Positions 10,344 to 18,588 of a stretch of 64,000 nt of DNA are shown piece by piece. The stretch is from contig DAOUSN010000003.1 of the NCBI GenBank assembly GCA_030627205.1, positions 34,343 through 98,342 of the forward strand, given 5' to 3'. The notes below the pieces were generated by a model. That model saw only the letters and a program-made list of their open reading frames with translations. It did no database searches and had not been told where the DNA came from. The stretch comes from Methylococcaceae bacterium. GTDB lineage: Bacteria > Pseudomonadota > Gammaproteobacteria > Methylococcales > Methylomonadaceae. Within the stretch, counting starts at the first letter, position 1. Every line of letters begins with the position of its first letter. The translations under genes and the position numbers were made by a program.

Positions 10344-10847
10344 ATGAACTATAAAATTGTTTTATTAAATCTATTAATAATAGCCATAGCTATAAGTGGT
10401 TGGGTCTGGTATAGACAAGCATTAACACCTGCTCCTGAGATAACTTTTACGACAATCACAGACAAAAAAATTGCGCTAAAAGATTTACTAGGAAAAACAA
10501 TACTGATTAATTTTTGGGCGACTGATTGTAAAAGCTGTATTGAAGAAGTACCACATTTAATTGAGTTATATGAGAATTATCATTTACGGGGATTAGAAAT
10601 TATTGCTGTTAATATGTATTATGATTTACCAAATCATGTAGTGGCAATGACCACAGCCCAACGTATTCCATATCATGTTGCCTTAGATTTACGTTCAGAA
10701 CATGCCGCTGCCTTTGGTGATGTTCAATTAACACCGACAACGTTTGTCATTAATCCACAAGGTAAAATTAGTTTTAAAAAAACTGGGATGTTTGATGTTC
10801 TCGCTATGAAAAAAAGAATTGAAACCTTAGTTTCCAATTCGTTATAA
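10344..10847 (+). CDS. TlpA/ResA-like membrane-anchored thioredoxin
   Basis: The 167-residue protein has an N-terminal membrane anchor (IVLLNLLIIAIAISGWVWY) followed by a thioredoxin fold. The redox motif is CKSC in FWATDCKSCIEEVPHLIELY, and the cis-proline lies in LTPTTFVINPQG. Such proteins are periplasm-facing thiol reductases, often used in cytochrome c maturation. It begins one base after the kinase stop, so it is probably cotranscribed with it. The ATG at 10344 is preferred over an earlier in-frame start inside the kinase gene because it immediately precedes the membrane anchor. Confidence 0.85.
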   Translation: MNYKIVLLNLLIIAIAISGWVWYRQALTPAPEITFTTITDKKIALKDLLGKTILINFWATDCKSCIEEVPHLIELYENYHLRGLEIIAVNMYYDLPNHVVAMTTAQRIPYHVALDLRSEHAAAFGDVQLTPTTFVINPQGKISFKKTGMFDVLAMKKRIETLVSNSL

Positions 10848-10876
10848 TTAATTTTTTCCTTTAATAATATTTAAAT

Positions 10877-10915
10877 GAGAGAAAAGAATAAACATAACTT
10901 TTCTCCCACTTTTTA
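10877..10915. terminator. Bidirectional terminator between the thioredoxin gene and glyA
   Basis: GAGAAAAG (10879-10886) pairs perfectly with CTTTTCTC (10898-10905) around an 11-base loop, followed by an interrupted T-run (ACTTTTT) on the plus strand. It lies between two converging genes, as expected of a shared terminator. Confidence 0.6.
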
Positions 10916-10962
10916 ACACTTAATAAATCAATTATAAAAAGCTCTGATGTTCATTTAGAAGT

Positions 10963-12216
10963 TTATTCATAAACAGGAAACCTTGAGCAAAGTATGCTAA
11001 CTTTTTCTCGTACTGCTGAAATCACCTGTTCATCTTCAATATTCTCCATAACATCACACATTAAATTTACAATTTCTATCATTTGCTTTTCTTTAAATCC
11101 ACGTGAAGTCGGTGCAGGTGTGCCTACGCGAATACCACTAGTAATAAAAGGGGATTGTGGGTCATTAGGTACAGCATTTTTATTAACGGTAATATGTGCT
11201 TTATTTAACGCTTCATCAGCTTCTTTCCCAGTAATACCTTTAGAAATTAAAGAAACTAGCATTAAATGATTATCTGTTCCTCCTGAAACAACATCAAAGC
11301 CACGAAGTATAAATATTTTTGCCATAGCTTGTGCATTTTTAATCACTTGTTGCTGATAAATTTTAAACTCAGGTTCTAATGCTTCTTTAAATGCCACCGC
11401 TTTCGCAGCAATAACGTGCATTAAAGGCCCGCCTTGAATGCCAGGAAAAATATTGGAATTAAATTTTTTCTCCAATTCAGGATTACTTTTACATAAAATT
11501 AAACCGCCACGAGGGCCGCGTAATGATTTATGGGTGGTGCTAGTTACTACATCTGCAATCGGAACAGGATTAGGATAAAGTCCAGCGGCAACCAAACCTG
11601 CTACATGTGCCATATCAACAAATAAATACGCGCCTACTTTATCGGCTATATCACGAAAACGTTGCCAGTCCCAAATGCGTGAATAAGCCGAAAACCCTGC
11701 GATAATAATTTTTGGTTTATGTTTTAAAGCTAAGGTTTCAACTTGCTCATAATCAATGTCACCAGTATTAGGACTTAACCCATATTGTATTGAATTATAA
11801 ATTTTCCCAGAAAAATTAGGCTTTGCACCATGTGTTAAATGACCGCCATCAGCAAGACTTAATCCTAAAATAGTATCACCAGGCTTAATTAATGCCATAA
11901 AAACAGCCATGTTAGCTTGTGACCCTGAATGAGGTTGTACATTTGCATAATCAGCACCAAATAAATCTTTAGCACGGTTAATTGCAATCTGCTCTACTTT
12001 ATCTACAAACTCACAGCCACCATAATAACGCTTACCTGGATAACCTTCAGCATATTTATTAGTGAGTTGTGAGCCTTGAGCCTCTAAAATTCTTGGGCTA
12101 GTGTAATTTTCAGAAGCGATTAATTCAATATGGTCTTCTTGGCGTTGATGTTCTTCTGTTATCGCTTGAAACAATTCATCATCGAAACCTGCAATTGACA
12201 TGGACTTCTTAAACAT
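10963..12216 (-). CDS. glyA: Serine hydroxymethyltransferase
   Basis: GlyA interconverts serine plus tetrahydrofolate with glycine plus methylene-tetrahydrofolate. In methylotrophs it is also the entry point of one-carbon units into the serine cycle. It is 417 residues, with the PLP lysine in [13 protein letters not shown] and the family segments [33 protein letters not shown] and [15 protein letters not shown]. It lies 42 bases downstream of mtdA on the same strand, so the two probably form one C1 operon. Confidence 0.97.
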   Translation of the reverse strand: MFKKSMSIAGFDDELFQAITEEHQRQEDHIELIASENYTSPRILEAQGSQLTNKYAEGYPGKRYYGGCEFVDKVEQIAINRAKDLFGADYANVQPHSGSQANMAVFMALIKPGDTILGLSLADGGHLTHGAKPNFSGKIYNSIQYGLSPNTGDIDYEQVETLALKHKPKIIIAGFSAYSRIWDWQRFRDIADKVGAYLFVDMAHVAGLVAAGLYPNPVPIADVVTSTTHKSLRGPRGGLILCKSNPELEKKFNSNIFPGIQGGPLMHVIAAKAVAFKEALEPEFKIYQQQVIKNAQAMAKIFILRGFDVVSGGTDNHLMLVSLISKGITGKEADEALNKAHITVNKNAVPNDPQSPFITSGIRVGTPAPTSRGFKEKQMIEIVNLMCDVMENIEDEQVISAVREKVSILCSRFPVYE

Positions 12217-12258
12217 TTATTTCTCCGTATGAGAGTCTAATGGGTTAAAGCTAATATT

Positions 12259-13116
12259 TTAGGCCATACTTTTTGCTAATTTAAAAATTAATTCAGCATC
12301 AAAGACCTGCCTATTATCTTCAAATAATTTTATAATACAGGCGCGATGCACAGCAAGCTTTAATGCACCAAAACCAAGAGATCCCCAAATAATTTTTCCG
12401 TGACGTTGCCTACCTTTATCTGTCATTTCTATGCCTCCAATCCCTAAAGGTGGAGTTGTATTGGCATCTGCTATTATTTTAATATTAGGGTTATTTTGCC
12501 AATGTTCAGGCTTTAATAATTCAATGCCTGATGCACCTGTTGCAAAAACAATTTCAGCATCTTCTACGGCTATAGCTCTTGCGTCACCATCTATAGCTTC
12601 AATAGCAGTTAATTCAATCTCAAAACGTTTATTCATTGCTAAACAGGATTTTTCTGCATAGACAATATTACGCGAAGTAATAGAGACATTTGCACCTTCT
12701 TTTGCCATCATGACTGCGGCTCTTTGACCAACAGGACCTGTTCCTGCCAAAATAACGACTTTTTTTCCTTTTAATTTTCCATGTGTTGCCAGTTTTGCAA
12801 CACCTGCGGCAGCTGTGGTATTACAGCCATTACAGTCTAGCATCACTGAAACTTGAAAACCTAAGAAAAAATGTTTTTGTACCGCTTTAAAAAGTGCTTC
12901 ACCCATTAATATATCACTCCCACCAATGAAAATAGCAGTATTTTTTTTATCTTTAGGTGCGCGAGTAAAAATTGTACCATCAATTAATGACGAAACATTT
13001 TCAGGTGTTAAACCACCGTAATTCATAACATGATCTGCGCCACCATCATAAGCGACAACAGTATCAAACGTTGATGGGTAGGGGTCGGTATCGAATTGGA
13101 ATAATAGTTTTTTCAT
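12259..13116 (-). CDS. mtdA: NADP-dependent methylene-H4MPT/H4F dehydrogenase
   Basis: MtdA oxidises or reduces methylene-tetrahydromethanopterin and methylene-tetrahydrofolate with NADP. It is a signature enzyme of methylotrophic bacteria. The 285-residue sequence follows the MtdA pattern closely: KKLLFQFDTDPYPS at the N-terminus, VAYDGGADH, a nucleotide-binding VILAGTGPVGQRAA loop, and the C-terminal LAVHRACIIKLFEDN. MtdB, the paralogue, lacks the FQFDTD opening, so MtdA is the better call. The linkage to glyA supports a role in directing C1 units toward serine. Confidence 0.93.
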   Translation of the reverse strand: MKKLLFQFDTDPYPSTFDTVVAYDGGADHVMNYGGLTPENVSSLIDGTIFTRAPKDKKNTAIFIGGSDILMGEALFKAVQKHFFLGFQVSVMLDCNGCNTTAAAGVAKLATHGKLKGKKVVILAGTGPVGQRAAVMMAKEGANVSITSRNIVYAEKSCLAMNKRFEIELTAIEAIDGDARAIAVEDAEIVFATGASGIELLKPEHWQNNPNIKIIADANTTPPLGIGGIEMTDKGRQRHGKIIWGSLGFGALKLAVHRACIIKLFEDNRQVFDAELIFKLAKSMA

Positions 13117-13218
13117 AACCTGAGGTGGTAATTTATTATGTATTATGAATGCTTAAATACAATTTAAAAATGGGTTATTGTAACGTATAAATTTAACTTT
13201 TCATGATTTTATCTTTTA

Positions 13219-14859
13219 CTAACCAAAATTGAGTTTGGCTTCTAAATCATTGCGTGAATCTGCATTTGCTAAGGCTTCGTCTAAACTTATTTTATCGGCT
13301 TTGAACAAATCAAATAAGGCGTCATCAAAAGTTTTCATCCCTTTAGTCCCACTGCTTGCCATAGCATCCTTAATTTCATTTAATTCACCTTTGAGAATAA
13401 GCGTGGAAATATGCGGGGTATTAATCATATTTTCAATAGCCGCACAACGTCCTCCTGTTTTTGTTTTTACCAAACGCTGAGAAACCACCGCATTTAAATT
13501 GCCTGCAATATCCATAAACAATTGTTTATGTCGGGATTGAGGAAACATATTGACGATTCGTTCCATAGCTTGATTGGCATTATTGGCGTGCATGGTTGAA
13601 ATACATAAATGCCCGGTATTCGCCAACTCTAATCCTGCTTCCATCGTTTCATCATCACGAATTTCACCAATCAAAATAACATCAGGAGCTTCACGTAGAG
13701 AAGCTTTTAACGCTTTCGCATACGATGCGGTATCAACCCCTACTTCCCGTTGATTCACAATCGACATTAAATTAGGATGTGAAAATTCAACAGGATCTTC
13801 AATGGTTAAAATATGACCTGGAGAATTAGCATTACGGTGATTAATCATCGCGGCTAAGGTGGTAGATTTTCCTGATCCTGTCCCACCGACCATTAATAAT
13901 AATCCCCGTTTTGCCATAATTAACTCCGTTAATATAGGGGGTAAATTTAATTGCTCTGCCGTTGGAATTTCTGAGGGGATGAGACGCATCACTAACCCGA
14001 CGGTTCGGCGTTGATAAAACGCATTCGCTCGAAAACGCGCACTCCCATCAGGCATAGCAATCGCAAAATCTAAATCCTTCGTTCGTTCAAACTCTTCGAT
14101 TTGCTTATCATTCATAATACCTAATGTTCCAGAACGGGTCATTTCTGGCGTTAATAAATAATTATCTAAAGGAATAGCTGTGCCTGATACTTTAGCTTTT
14201 ACCTTTGAATCTACGGTTAAAAATAAATCAGAGCCATCAATTTCAATCATTTTTTTAAGATAATCTAAAACGTCTAGTTTACCTTCAGGGGCTTTTCCTA
14301 AAACTTCGTAAGAAACTGTTTTTTCTACAGGTTTAGTCGGTTTTTTTTCTTCTTCCTCTTCTTCTGGTGTTGACATGCCTAAATTTAAAAAACCATCTTC
14401 ATCTTCCTCTTCTTCCTCTTTTTTTTCTTTAACCGCAGGCTCTTCAGGCTTAACTTCAGCTTTAACGTCAGGCTTAGGCTTAACTTCAGGCTTAACTTCA
14501 GCTTTAACGTCAGGCTTAGGCTTAACTTCAGGCTTAACTTCAGGTTTAGGCTTAACTTCAGGTTTAGGGGTAACAATCATTTCTAAAACTTTGCTTTTGA
14601 TTGTTATTTGAAGCTTAAAATCATGCCCCTCTTCCATAATATACGTTGATTCCAACGATTTGTTTTTAATTAAAACTTGTTTTTCATCCGCTGTAATTAA
14701 AGTGAAAATAAATTTTTGAAGCGTTTTATTATCTAGTAAGTTTTTACTAAGATTTTTATTTTGACTAGCAATCTTTAAAAGAGGCGGAGAATTTGTTTTA
14801 AAAGTTAAACTTTCTCCTTTTTTTTCTAGCAGTAATTTTAAATAAGTCGTTATATCCAT
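13219..14859 (-). CDS. PilT/PilU-type ATPase with repeat-bearing N-terminal extension
   Basis: The last 350 or so residues of this 546-residue protein form a complete PilT-family retraction ATPase: a PAS-like N-domain (LKKMIEIDGSDLFLTVDSKVKA), Walker A GGTGSGKST, the Asp box with ILTIEDPVEF, Walker B DVILIGEIRD and the His box STMHANNANQAMERI. Ahead of it is an extra region: residues 1-95 look like a diverged copy of the PilT N-domain (TYLKLLLEKKGESLTF), then a Lys-Pro-Glu-Val repeat tract, then an acidic run of Glu/Asp. Canonical PilT is about 345 residues, so roughly 200 are added. It follows pilU on the same strand after 72 bases. Which pilus it drives is unknown. Confidence 0.88.
   Translation of the reverse strand: MDITTYLKLLLEKKGESLTFKTNSPPLLKIASQNKNLSKNLLDNKTLQKFIFTLITADEKQVLIKNKSLESTYIMEEGHDFKLQITIKSKVLEMIVTPKPEVKPKPEVKPEVKPKPDVKAEVKPEVKPKPDVKAEVKPEEPAVKEKKEEEEEDEDGFLNLGMSTPEEEEEEKKPTKPVEKTVSYEVLGKAPEGKLDVLDYLKKMIEIDGSDLFLTVDSKVKAKVSGTAIPLDNYLLTPEMTRSGTLGIMNDKQIEEFERTKDLDFAIAMPDGSARFRANAFYQRRTVGLVMRLIPSEIPTAEQLNLPPILTELIMAKRGLLLMVGGTGSGKSTTLAAMINHRNANSPGHILTIEDPVEFSHPNLMSIVNQREVGVDTASYAKALKASLREAPDVILIGEIRDDETMEAGLELANTGHLCISTMHANNANQAMERIVNMFPQSRHKQLFMDIAGNLNAVVSQRLVKTKTGGRCAAIENMINTPHISTLILKGELNEIKDAMASSGTKGMKTFDDALFDLFKADKISLDEALANADSRNDLEAKLNFG
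14449..14572 (-). repeat. In-frame 42-base tandem repeat coding for a Lys-Pro-Glu-Val tract
   Basis: Inside the PilT-like gene, a 42-base unit runs from 14449 to 14490 and is repeated from 14491, followed by shorter 12-18 base partial copies up to about 14572. Each unit encodes 14 residues alternating KP with EV, DV or AEV. The unit length is a multiple of three, so copy-number change would keep the frame. The repeat creates two long spurious reading frames in other registers. Confidence 0.85.
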
Positions 14860-14931
14860 ATTTTAGGGGATTAGGTTAAGAAAGAAAAAAATTTATAATA
14901 ATTTAGACAGTTAAGAGATTAAACTACGCCA

Positions 14932-16074
14932 TCATTTGCCCTCTTCCTCGTCTTCCTTGGATTCAAGTGAAAAGCCCCCTGTATTTAAATCTCCCCCTTC
15001 ATCTAGTTTTATTGATAATCTTAATTCATTGGCAGAATCTGCATTTTTTAAAGCCTCTTCTTCACTAATTTTTCCTGCTTTAAAGAGATCAAATAAAGCT
15101 AAATCAAAGGTTTGCATCCCTAGTTCTTTTGATTTAGCCATGATTGGTTTAATTCCTCCAATATCCCCTTTGGCAATTAAATCTTGAATTAAAGGGGTAT
15201 TTAATAAAATCTCAATAGCCGCACAACGTCCTCCATCTATGGTTTTAATAAGTCGCTGTGAAATAATGGCACGCAAGTTGATGGCTAAATCTTGCATCAG
15301 TTTTAATTGAGTTTCTGTGGAAAAAAAACCTAAAATTCGATCAACCGCTTGGTTAGCATTATTCGCGTGAAGGGTTGCCATCGCTAAATGCCCAGTTTGA
15401 GCAAATTCCATGCCAAAATTCATGATTTCGGCATCTCGAATTTCTCCCAGTAAAATAACATCAGGGGCTTGACGCAAGGTATTATGAAGCGCGGACTCCC
15501 AGCTTTCAGTATCAACGCCGACTTCTCGCTGCATAACCACACAATTTTTATGGGGGTGAACGTATTCAATCGGGTCTTCAATGGTAATAATATGACCATA
15601 ACTAGTTGCATTACGATGGTCGATTAATGCAGCCATTGTGGTTGATTTACCTGAGCCTGTCCCCCCTACCATCACAATGAGTCCATTTTTTGCCATAATA
15701 ACATCTTTTAAAATAGGGGGAAGCCCTAATTTATCAAAATTAGGGACTTCGGCGGCAATGACCCGCATCACAACACCTTGACAACCCTGCTGTACAAAAG
15801 CATTGACTCGGTAACGGCCTAATCCTGGGGGGGCAACGGCAAAATTACACTCCTGAGTTTCTTCAAATTGTTTTAATTGCTTATCATTCATAATACATTG
15901 AGTAAATGATTTAGCATCTTCAGCGGTTAAAGGTTGTTTAGTAACAGGGGTCATTCTACCTTTAATTTTCATTGCAGGGGGAAACCCTGCGGTAATAAAT
16001 AAATCTGAACCATCTTTTGTGTGCATAGCTTTAAGTAACTTAAGCATGATTGCCATTGCCTTATCTCTTTCCAT
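14932..16074 (-). CDS. pilU: Type IV pilus retraction ATPase PilU
   Basis: PilU is a cytoplasmic hexameric ATPase that assists PilT in retracting type IV pili. The protein of 380 residues has the usual order: N-domain (KAMHTKDGSDLFITAGFPPA), Walker A GGTGSGKST, Asp box IITIEDPIEY, Walker B DVILLGEIRD and His box ATLHANNANQAVDRI. The acidic tail ending EDEEEGK is typical of PilU rather than PilT. I place the start at the ATG at 16074 because AGAGG precedes it at good spacing; an upstream in-frame ATG at 16179 would add 35 unlike residues and overlap the divergent gene. Confidence 0.92.
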   Translation of the reverse strand: MERDKAMAIMLKLLKAMHTKDGSDLFITAGFPPAMKIKGRMTPVTKQPLTAEDAKSFTQCIMNDKQLKQFEETQECNFAVAPPGLGRYRVNAFVQQGCQGVVMRVIAAEVPNFDKLGLPPILKDVIMAKNGLIVMVGGTGSGKSTTMAALIDHRNATSYGHIITIEDPIEYVHPHKNCVVMQREVGVDTESWESALHNTLRQAPDVILLGEIRDAEIMNFGMEFAQTGHLAMATLHANNANQAVDRILGFFSTETQLKLMQDLAINLRAIISQRLIKTIDGGRCAAIEILLNTPLIQDLIAKGDIGGIKPIMAKSKELGMQTFDLALFDLFKAGKISEEEALKNADSANELRLSIKLDEGGDLNTGGFSLESKEDEEEGK

Positions 16075-16167
16075 TTTTGCCTCTTTATTTTTTAAATGTT
16101 GACCTGATAGTTTTATTTGAACGCATATAAGTGTATATAATACGCTCTTTTTTAAGTTTAAATCCAA

Positions 16168-17211
16168 ATGAGTAAACAAATAAAAGCAGTCGCATTGATT
16201 TCAGGCGGCTTAGATTCTATGCTTGCTGCACAAACAGTGATAGAACAAGGGGTTCATGTAGAAGGTATAAATTTTTTTACAGGTTTTTGTGTAGAAGGTC
16301 ATACGCATGCTATCCGAAAAAAAGATAAAGCGAAACCTAAACGTAATAATTCATTATGGGTTGCCGAACAATTGGGAATGAAGCTCCATATTGTTGATAT
16401 TATTGAAGAATATAAAGATGTTCTTATTAACCCCAAATATGGTTATGGGGCAAATATGAATCCTTGCTTAGATTGTAAAATTTTTATGGTCAATAAAGCT
16501 AAACAATGGATTCAAGAAAATGATTTTGATTTTATTATTACAGGAGAAGTAATGGGGCAACGACCTATGTCTCAACGCAAAGAAACCATGCCTGTAGTAG
16601 CGAGAGAATCAGGGGCTGATGATTTGTTATTACGTCCTTTATGTGCTAAAAATTTACCGATAACAAAACCTGAACGAGAAGGGTGGGTTAATCGTGAGTT
16701 ACTTCATGATTTTAGTGGTCGTTCACGTAAACCACAAATGGCATTAGCGGATGAATTTGGTTTTGAAGATTATGCCCAACCTGCGGGTGGTTGTTGTTTT
16801 TTGACGGATAAATCTTATTCTAAAAAATTAGTCGATTTGTGGGAAACACGGGGAGATAAAGACTACGATTTAGATGATGTGATGCTATTAAAAGTAGGGC
16901 GACATATTCGTCCTAATCCTCGTTTTAAAATTATGGTGGCGCGTGAAGAAGGAGAAGCACGTTTTATGACAGGGTATAAAAAAACCTTTATTAATATGAA
17001 TTGTAGTACACATCGAGGCCCTTTAGCTCTGTTAGTCGGTGAACCTAATGAAGAAGATATAAAATTAGCCGCCAAAATTTTGGCACGTTATGGACAAGGG
17101 CGTGAAGCGCAAGAAGTGGGCGTGGAAGTTCGCTTATTAAATGGCGAAATACAGCAAATTAATATCAAACCTTTATTAGTCACTGAAATTCCACAGGCGT
17201 GGTTTATATGA
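16168..17211 (+). CDS. PP-loop ATPase, likely RNA thiolation enzyme (ThiI/MnmA-like)
   Basis: The 347-residue protein starts with an adenylate-forming PP-loop, ALISGGLDSMLAAQ, as in ThiI, MnmA and TtcA. Cysteine pairs occur in NPCLDCKIF and AGGCCFL. The C-terminal third (LLKVGRHIRPNPRFKIMVAREEGE) resembles the NFACT-R-like RNA-binding domain found on some ThiI-related proteins. It overlaps a TusA-like sulphur carrier gene by four bases, which supports sulphur transfer to a tRNA or cofactor. The exact substrate is not known; it is not a standard ThiI (no THUMP domain) or MnmA. Confidence 0.75.
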   Translation: MSKQIKAVALISGGLDSMLAAQTVIEQGVHVEGINFFTGFCVEGHTHAIRKKDKAKPKRNNSLWVAEQLGMKLHIVDIIEEYKDVLINPKYGYGANMNPCLDCKIFMVNKAKQWIQENDFDFIITGEVMGQRPMSQRKETMPVVARESGADDLLLRPLCAKNLPITKPEREGWVNRELLHDFSGRSRKPQMALADEFGFEDYAQPAGGCCFLTDKSYSKKLVDLWETRGDKDYDLDDVMLLKVGRHIRPNPRFKIMVAREEGEARFMTGYKKTFINMNCSTHRGPLALLVGEPNEEDIKLAAKILARYGQGREAQEVGVEVRLLNGEIQQINIKPLLVTEIPQAWFI

Positions 17212-17435
17212 GTTTATATACTTTGGATGCACGACGTTTATTATGCCCATTGCCTGTCATCCGTACTCAAGATAAAATCAAACAATTACAAGTTGGCGAT
17301 GAATTAGAGGTGACTTCAACCGATCCCGGGGTGATGCAAGATATTCCAACGTGGTGCAGTATTAATGGGCATAAAGTTTTAGAAACTCAACAGCAAAATA
17401 ATGATTATATTATTCGATTGCAAGTAGGTGAATAG
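17208..17435 (+). CDS. TusA-like sulphur carrier
   Basis: This 75-residue protein has the TusA/YeeD/SirA fold signature: the acceptor cysteine in RRLLCPLPVIRTQDKI (near residue 14) and the DPGVMQDIPTWC segment. Such proteins receive persulphide sulphur from a cysteine desulphurase or rhodanese and hand it on. The start at 17208 lies in an ATGA overlap with the PP-loop gene, which is preferred over a GTG at 17199. The tight coupling suggests that it feeds sulphur to that enzyme. Confidence 0.88.
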   Translation: MSLYTLDARRLLCPLPVIRTQDKIKQLQVGDELEVTSTDPGVMQDIPTWCSINGHKVLETQQQNNDYIIRLQVGE

Positions 17436-18583
17436 TGGCAGAGCCATTTAATGCGGATGAAATTACAAAATTAAAAACACAGGTAACTTTTGTTGCAATG
17501 TGGATTAATGTTTTTTTAACACTCATAAAAATTAGTATGGGGATTATTGGACAATCAACGGCTTTAATTGCCGATGGAATTCATTCATTTTCAGATTTAG
17601 CCAGTGATTTATTAGTTTTAATTGCGATTAAATTAGGTTCTAGGGAAGCTGATTATGAGCATCCTTATGGGCATAAACGTTTTGAGACTTTAGCAACGGT
17701 AATTTTAGGGGGTGGACTCGTATTAATTGCCAGCGGTATAGCTTGGGACGGTGTTCAAAGGTTATTAGATCCTAAAAGCCTGTCCGTTCCAAATAGTGAT
17801 ACCTTGGGTATTGCCGCTATTTCAATATTAGCTAATGAATGGCTTTATCATTACACTAAACGGATAGGTATTTTAACACGGTCTAAATTATTGATGGCTA
17901 ATGCTTGGCATCATCGCAGTGATGCTATTTCCTCGGTTATTGTTTTATTAGGGATTGGGGCAGTATTACTGGGTTATCCTTTTGCTGATACAGTCGCTGC
18001 TATTTTTGTCGCCTTAATGGTGGGTAAAATTGGGCTACATTTAATTTTAGAAAGCATTAAAGAGTTGGTTGATACCTCATTATCAGAAGATATGGTTCAA
18101 GAAATTCGCCGTGAAATTAAAATGACCGATGGAGTACAGGGTATTCATTTATTACGAACACGGCAAATGGGCGAAGATGCTTATATTGATGCTCATATTG
18201 TGGTGGATGCTAGAATTAGTGTTTCTGAAGGTCATGTTATCGGTGATAAAGTGAGAAAAAATTTAACTGATAATTTTGATGATATTGTTGATGTTTTAGT
18301 GCATATTGATCCAGAAGATGATGAATTTGAGCATCATGCTAAAACGTTATTATCACGAAAAATTTTAACTGATTTAATAGCACAATCGTTAGGAGAGGAG
18401 TTATATAAATATGTTGAATCAATAAATATTCATTATTTGAATGAGAAAATTGAAATCGAAATTATTATTCCTCAAATGCTGTTATCTGACATTAAACAAA
18501 TTACTTATGTAAATAGACAATGTAATTCATTGGTAAAAGCTCATGAAAGTATTGCTAAAATTAATTTATTTTTAAAGGTATAA
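17435..18583 (+). CDS. Cation diffusion facilitator (FieF/CzcD family)
   Basis: This inner-membrane divalent-metal/proton antiporter has 382 residues. Membrane helices fill the first 210, with the metal-site motifs ADGIHSFSDLASDL in helix 2 and HHRSDAISS in helix 5, and a DYEHPYGHKRFET loop. A cytoplasmic ferredoxin-like domain follows (HLLRTRQMGEDAYIDAHIVVD), and a second C-terminal part of about 90 residues makes it longer than FieF (about 300). The GTG start shares its first base with the TusA stop (TAGTG), so it belongs to the same operon. The metal cannot be fixed from sequence. Confidence 0.9.
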   Translation: MAEPFNADEITKLKTQVTFVAMWINVFLTLIKISMGIIGQSTALIADGIHSFSDLASDLLVLIAIKLGSREADYEHPYGHKRFETLATVILGGGLVLIASGIAWDGVQRLLDPKSLSVPNSDTLGIAAISILANEWLYHYTKRIGILTRSKLLMANAWHHRSDAISSVIVLLGIGAVLLGYPFADTVAAIFVALMVGKIGLHLILESIKELVDTSLSEDMVQEIRREIKMTDGVQGIHLLRTRQMGEDAYIDAHIVVDARISVSEGHVIGDKVRKNLTDNFDDIVDVLVHIDPEDDEFEHHAKTLLSRKILTDLIAQSLGEELYKYVESINIHYLNEKIEIEIIIPQMLLSDIKQITYVNRQCNSLVKAHESIAKINLFLKV

Positions 18584-18588
18584 ATAAA

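Noticed and set aside
14449-14572. Tandem repeat considered as a CRISPR-like array
   Set aside because: The units are contiguous without unique spacers and are coding in frame with the PilT-like protein.
14375-14611. Long open frames on both strands across the KPEV repeat (for example 14375-14611 plus and 14385-14576 minus)
   Set aside because: They are shadows produced by the low-complexity repeat of the PilT-like gene; the proteins are only Ser/Leu/Thr/Gly or Leu/Lys runs.
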